Origin: an uncultured Ruminococcus sp.
Lineage (GTDB): Bacteria; Bacillota_A; Clostridia; Oscillospirales; Acutalibacteraceae
Direction of reading: 5' to 3'
Assembly (NCBI GenBank): GCA_902798605.1
Contig: CADBXH010000110.1
Span: 1-6,980 of the forward strand
Length of the DNA stretch: 6,980 nt
Below, one piece after another: positions 5,569 through 6,980 of this stretch; within the stretch, counting starts at the first letter, position 1, and the number at the start of each line of letters is the position of its first letter. A program made the translations under genes and the position numbers. The notes below the pieces were generated by a model that was not told the origin of the DNA, ran no database searches, and worked only from the letters and a program-made list of their open reading frames with translations.

Positions 5569-6347
5569 ATGGATTACAAATTAATCGCGGTTGACCTTGA
5601 CGGTACACTCACTAACTCAAAAAAAGGCTTGAGGCTCAGCAAAAGGGCAAAAGGGTGATCATCACCTCGGGACGGCATCCCATCGGAGTTTTTCCGATAG
5701 CCGACGACCTTATGCTCGGGCGGTACGGCGGTTATATTATGTCGTTCAACGGCGGCAAGATAATCGAATGTGCAACAGGCAGAACCATAGTCAGCAGGGA
5801 ATTCCCCCGCGAGTATTTAAGCGACGTTGTAAACGTGCTTTCGGATTTTAACGTTACGGTTATAACGTGGGACGATAAAAAAATCTTTGCGAACAATAAA
5901 GTCAACGATTACACCTACGTTGAGCAGGAGGTGCTCAAGACCGATATGGTCGTGGTCGATGACTTTGTGTCGGAGATAAAGTTTGATATCAACAAGCTGC
6001 TTATCGCGGGCGAGCCCGATGTGCTCGATACCTGCCAGACGCTTTTGAAAAAGCGTTATGACGGCTTGCTCGATATATATAAAAGCGCGCCGTATTTTCT
6101 TGAGATAATGCCTTTCGGTATTTCAAAGGGAGCCATGCTCGCTAAGCTTTTGCCGCAGCTTGGTATCCAGCGAGAGGAGCTTATAGCGTTTGGCGACCAC
6201 TACAACGATATGACGATGATCGGTTATGCCGGAATGGGTGTGGCGATGGCAAACGGAGAAGAAGAAGTCAAAAAAATCGCGTCCTACATCTGTGAGTCAA
6301 ACGACGAGGACGGCGTTGCAAAGACAATAGAAAAATTTGTTTTATAA
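5569..6347 (+). pseudogene. Frameshifted Cof-type (HAD-IIB) sugar-phosphate phosphatase
   Basis: An intact relative would be a cytoplasmic Cof/YidA-like phosphatase of about 270 residues. The front, from ATG 5569 (GGTGA at 5560-5564), reads MDYKLIAVDLDGTLTNSKK with nucleophile D9 and acid D11, then ends at TGA 5656-5658. The rest is open in the -1 frame: AGG at 5625 gives RLEAQQKGKRV, then IITSGR (motif II), GISKGA (motif III lysine) and FGDHYND (motif IV), ending FVL. The frame changes at seven A (5619-5625). Compared with relatives as I remember them, about nine residues (like EITPRTREA) are missing there, so a deletion of roughly 28 nt is likely, rather than a single-base slip. The 3' part could restart at GTG 5655, which overlaps the TGA and has AAGGG at 5643-5647, but that product lacks the nucleophile. 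A programmed -1 shift at the A-run is possible but no clear stimulating structure follows. Confidence 0.75.
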
Positions 6348-6354
6348 AAATTTT

Positions 6355-6382
6355 GAAGCTGACCAAACGGTCAGCTTCTTTT
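6355..6382 (+). terminator. Terminator after the HAD phosphatase gene
   Basis: A perfect 10-bp stem (GAAGCTGACC at 6355-6364, GGTCAGCTTC at 6369-6378) with loop AAAC is followed by TTTT and further T-rich sequence. It lies 8 nt after the stop codon at 6345-6347. Confidence 0.85.
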
Positions 6383-6404
6383 GAGTTTAAATGCTTTTTC
6401 TCTG

Positions 6405-6423
6405 TTTAGTGATTTTTACTAAA
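6405..6423. repeat. Inverted repeat upstream of the CBM26 amylase
   Basis: TTTAGT (6405-6410) and ACTAAA (6418-6423) form a perfect 6-bp inverted repeat with a 7-nt spacer. It lies between the previous terminator and the candidate -10 boxes of the amylase, a suitable place for a regulator to bind. The sequence is AT-rich, so chance is a real alternative. Confidence 0.25.
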
Positions 6424-6456
6424 TTTGGGCGTGAATATTTGGCAGCCGCAAAAACT

Positions 6457-6502
6457 TATAATTCTTTTACAGAACAAAATAAACAGAGCTGTCATTTATA
6501 AT
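6457..6502 (+). promoter_or_regulatory. Candidate promoter region of the CBM26 amylase
   Basis: Two perfect TATAAT hexamers occur, at 6457-6462 and 6497-6502. Neither has a good -35 box at 16-18 nt; TTGGCA (6439-6444) is only 12 nt before the first. A strong -10 with a poor -35 is common at activator-dependent promoters, which would suit a starch-induced gene, but this is inference. Confidence 0.35.
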
Positions 6503-6539
6503 ATATCTGTATAGTCATTTTTTATAAGGAGGAGTATCT

Positions 6540-6980
6540 ATGTCAAAGTTCAAAAAGATTCTTGCTCTTGTCCTTGCACTCTGCGTAATTTGTACGGTCG
6601 GAGTTATCTCTGTAAATTCCGCAGAGGTAGACAAAGTTAAGGATTCCGAAATCTCTGCGACTACCGGAATAACGGTTCACTATTATTGCGAGAACGGCAC
6701 CCCCAAGATTTATTATTGGAACAGCCTTCCCACAAATAAGGAAACGACATATCCCGGACCTTCTATGATTTCCGAAGGTAACAACTACTACAAGTACACC
6801 TTTTCCGACGTTACAAAAATAAACTTCCTGTTTATTACAAACGGCGAACAATCCGCCGAGTTGACAAGGAACACAGGTGAATGGTGGTACAAGAACGGCC
6901 GTTGGTACAGCAAAGACCCGAGCCAGGCGGATGATTGGGACAGAACCGATATGCGCGAGGATTCGATCTACTTTGTTATC
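6540..6980 (+). CDS. Secreted alpha-amylase with CBM26-like starch-binding domain, 3' end outside window
   Basis: The first 147 codons of an exported starch-degrading enzyme are present. Residues 1-28 are a signal peptide (KFKK, a hydrophobic core, a cut after VNSA). Residues 44-123 look like a family 26 carbohydrate-binding module: ITVHYYCENGTPKIYYW, TYPGPSM, NYYKYTF and GEWWYKNGRWY, rich in the tyrosines and tryptophans that stack on starch. Residues 138-147 (MREDSIYFVI) match the first strand of a GH13 barrel, where relatives continue with TTRFYDGD; this part is cut off, so the catalytic domain is inferred. A strong AAGGAGG (6526-6532) lies 7 nt before the ATG. It is a different architecture from the MalS-like amylase at the other end of the window, so the two are not recent duplicates. 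Confidence 0.88.
   Translation, partial: MSKFKKILALVLALCVICTVGVISVNSAEVDKVKDSEISATTGITVHYYCENGTPKIYYWNSLPTNKETTYPGPSMISEGNNYYKYTFSDVTKINFLFITNGEQSAELTRNTGEWWYKNGRWYSKDPSQADDWDRTDMREDSIYFVI

Noticed and set aside
5619..5660. Programmed -1 frameshift as the normal way to express the HAD phosphatase
   Set aside because: The A7 run is slippery, but no convincing stimulating hairpin or pseudoknot follows. About nine conserved-region residues are also missing, which points to a deletion. It is kept only as a minor alternative.

Overview
The window looks like chromosomal DNA from a starch-using Clostridia bacterium, most likely a gut Ruminococcus or another Oscillospiraceae relative. Four things point there: two secreted alpha-amylases with Gram-positive type signal peptides, strong AAGGAGG-type ribosome binding sites, a Gram-positive type LexA box (GAAC-N4-GTTT), and a small four-cysteine protein that I recognise from memory as the Clostridia family DUF6472. 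I cannot name the species. I see no mobile element, tRNA, rRNA or CRISPR array.

Layout. Positions 1-1415 on the minus strand hold the first 471 codons of a secreted MalS-like GH13 alpha-amylase whose end lies outside the window. Its promoter and a hairpin-rich leader lie in 1416-1603. Transcribed divergently is a short operon of an EamA/DMT-type membrane transporter (1772-2704) and an overlapping HAD hydrolase (2697-3350). The transporter has no convincing start codon. The gap 3351-3746 holds a 12-bp-stem terminator, a strongly structured segment that may belong to a small RNA, and the SOS-type promoter of lexA.

The genes lexA (3747-4334), a LOG-family nucleotide phosphoribohydrolase (4370-4945), a 57-residue four-cysteine protein (4955-5128) and a minimal MGMT-type alkyltransferase (5128-5442) are tightly packed and end at a strong terminator (5461-5493). 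They look like one LexA-controlled unit that joins the SOS repressor to alkylation repair. After it comes a Cof-type HAD phosphatase gene (5569-6347) broken near its start by a frameshift and a loss of about nine codons, followed by its own terminator. The window ends in the first 147 codons of a second secreted amylase (from 6540), with a CBM26-like starch-binding domain ahead of a GH13 catalytic domain.

How they work together. The two amylases are exported enzymes that would bind and cut starch outside the cell. Nothing seen ties them mechanistically to the central lexA cluster, apart from sugar-phosphate-type HAD phosphatases nearby. The most interesting items are the structured non-coding segment between the HAD gene and lexA, the lexA-LOG-DUF6472-MGMT unit, the frameshifted HAD gene, and the missing start codon of the transporter.
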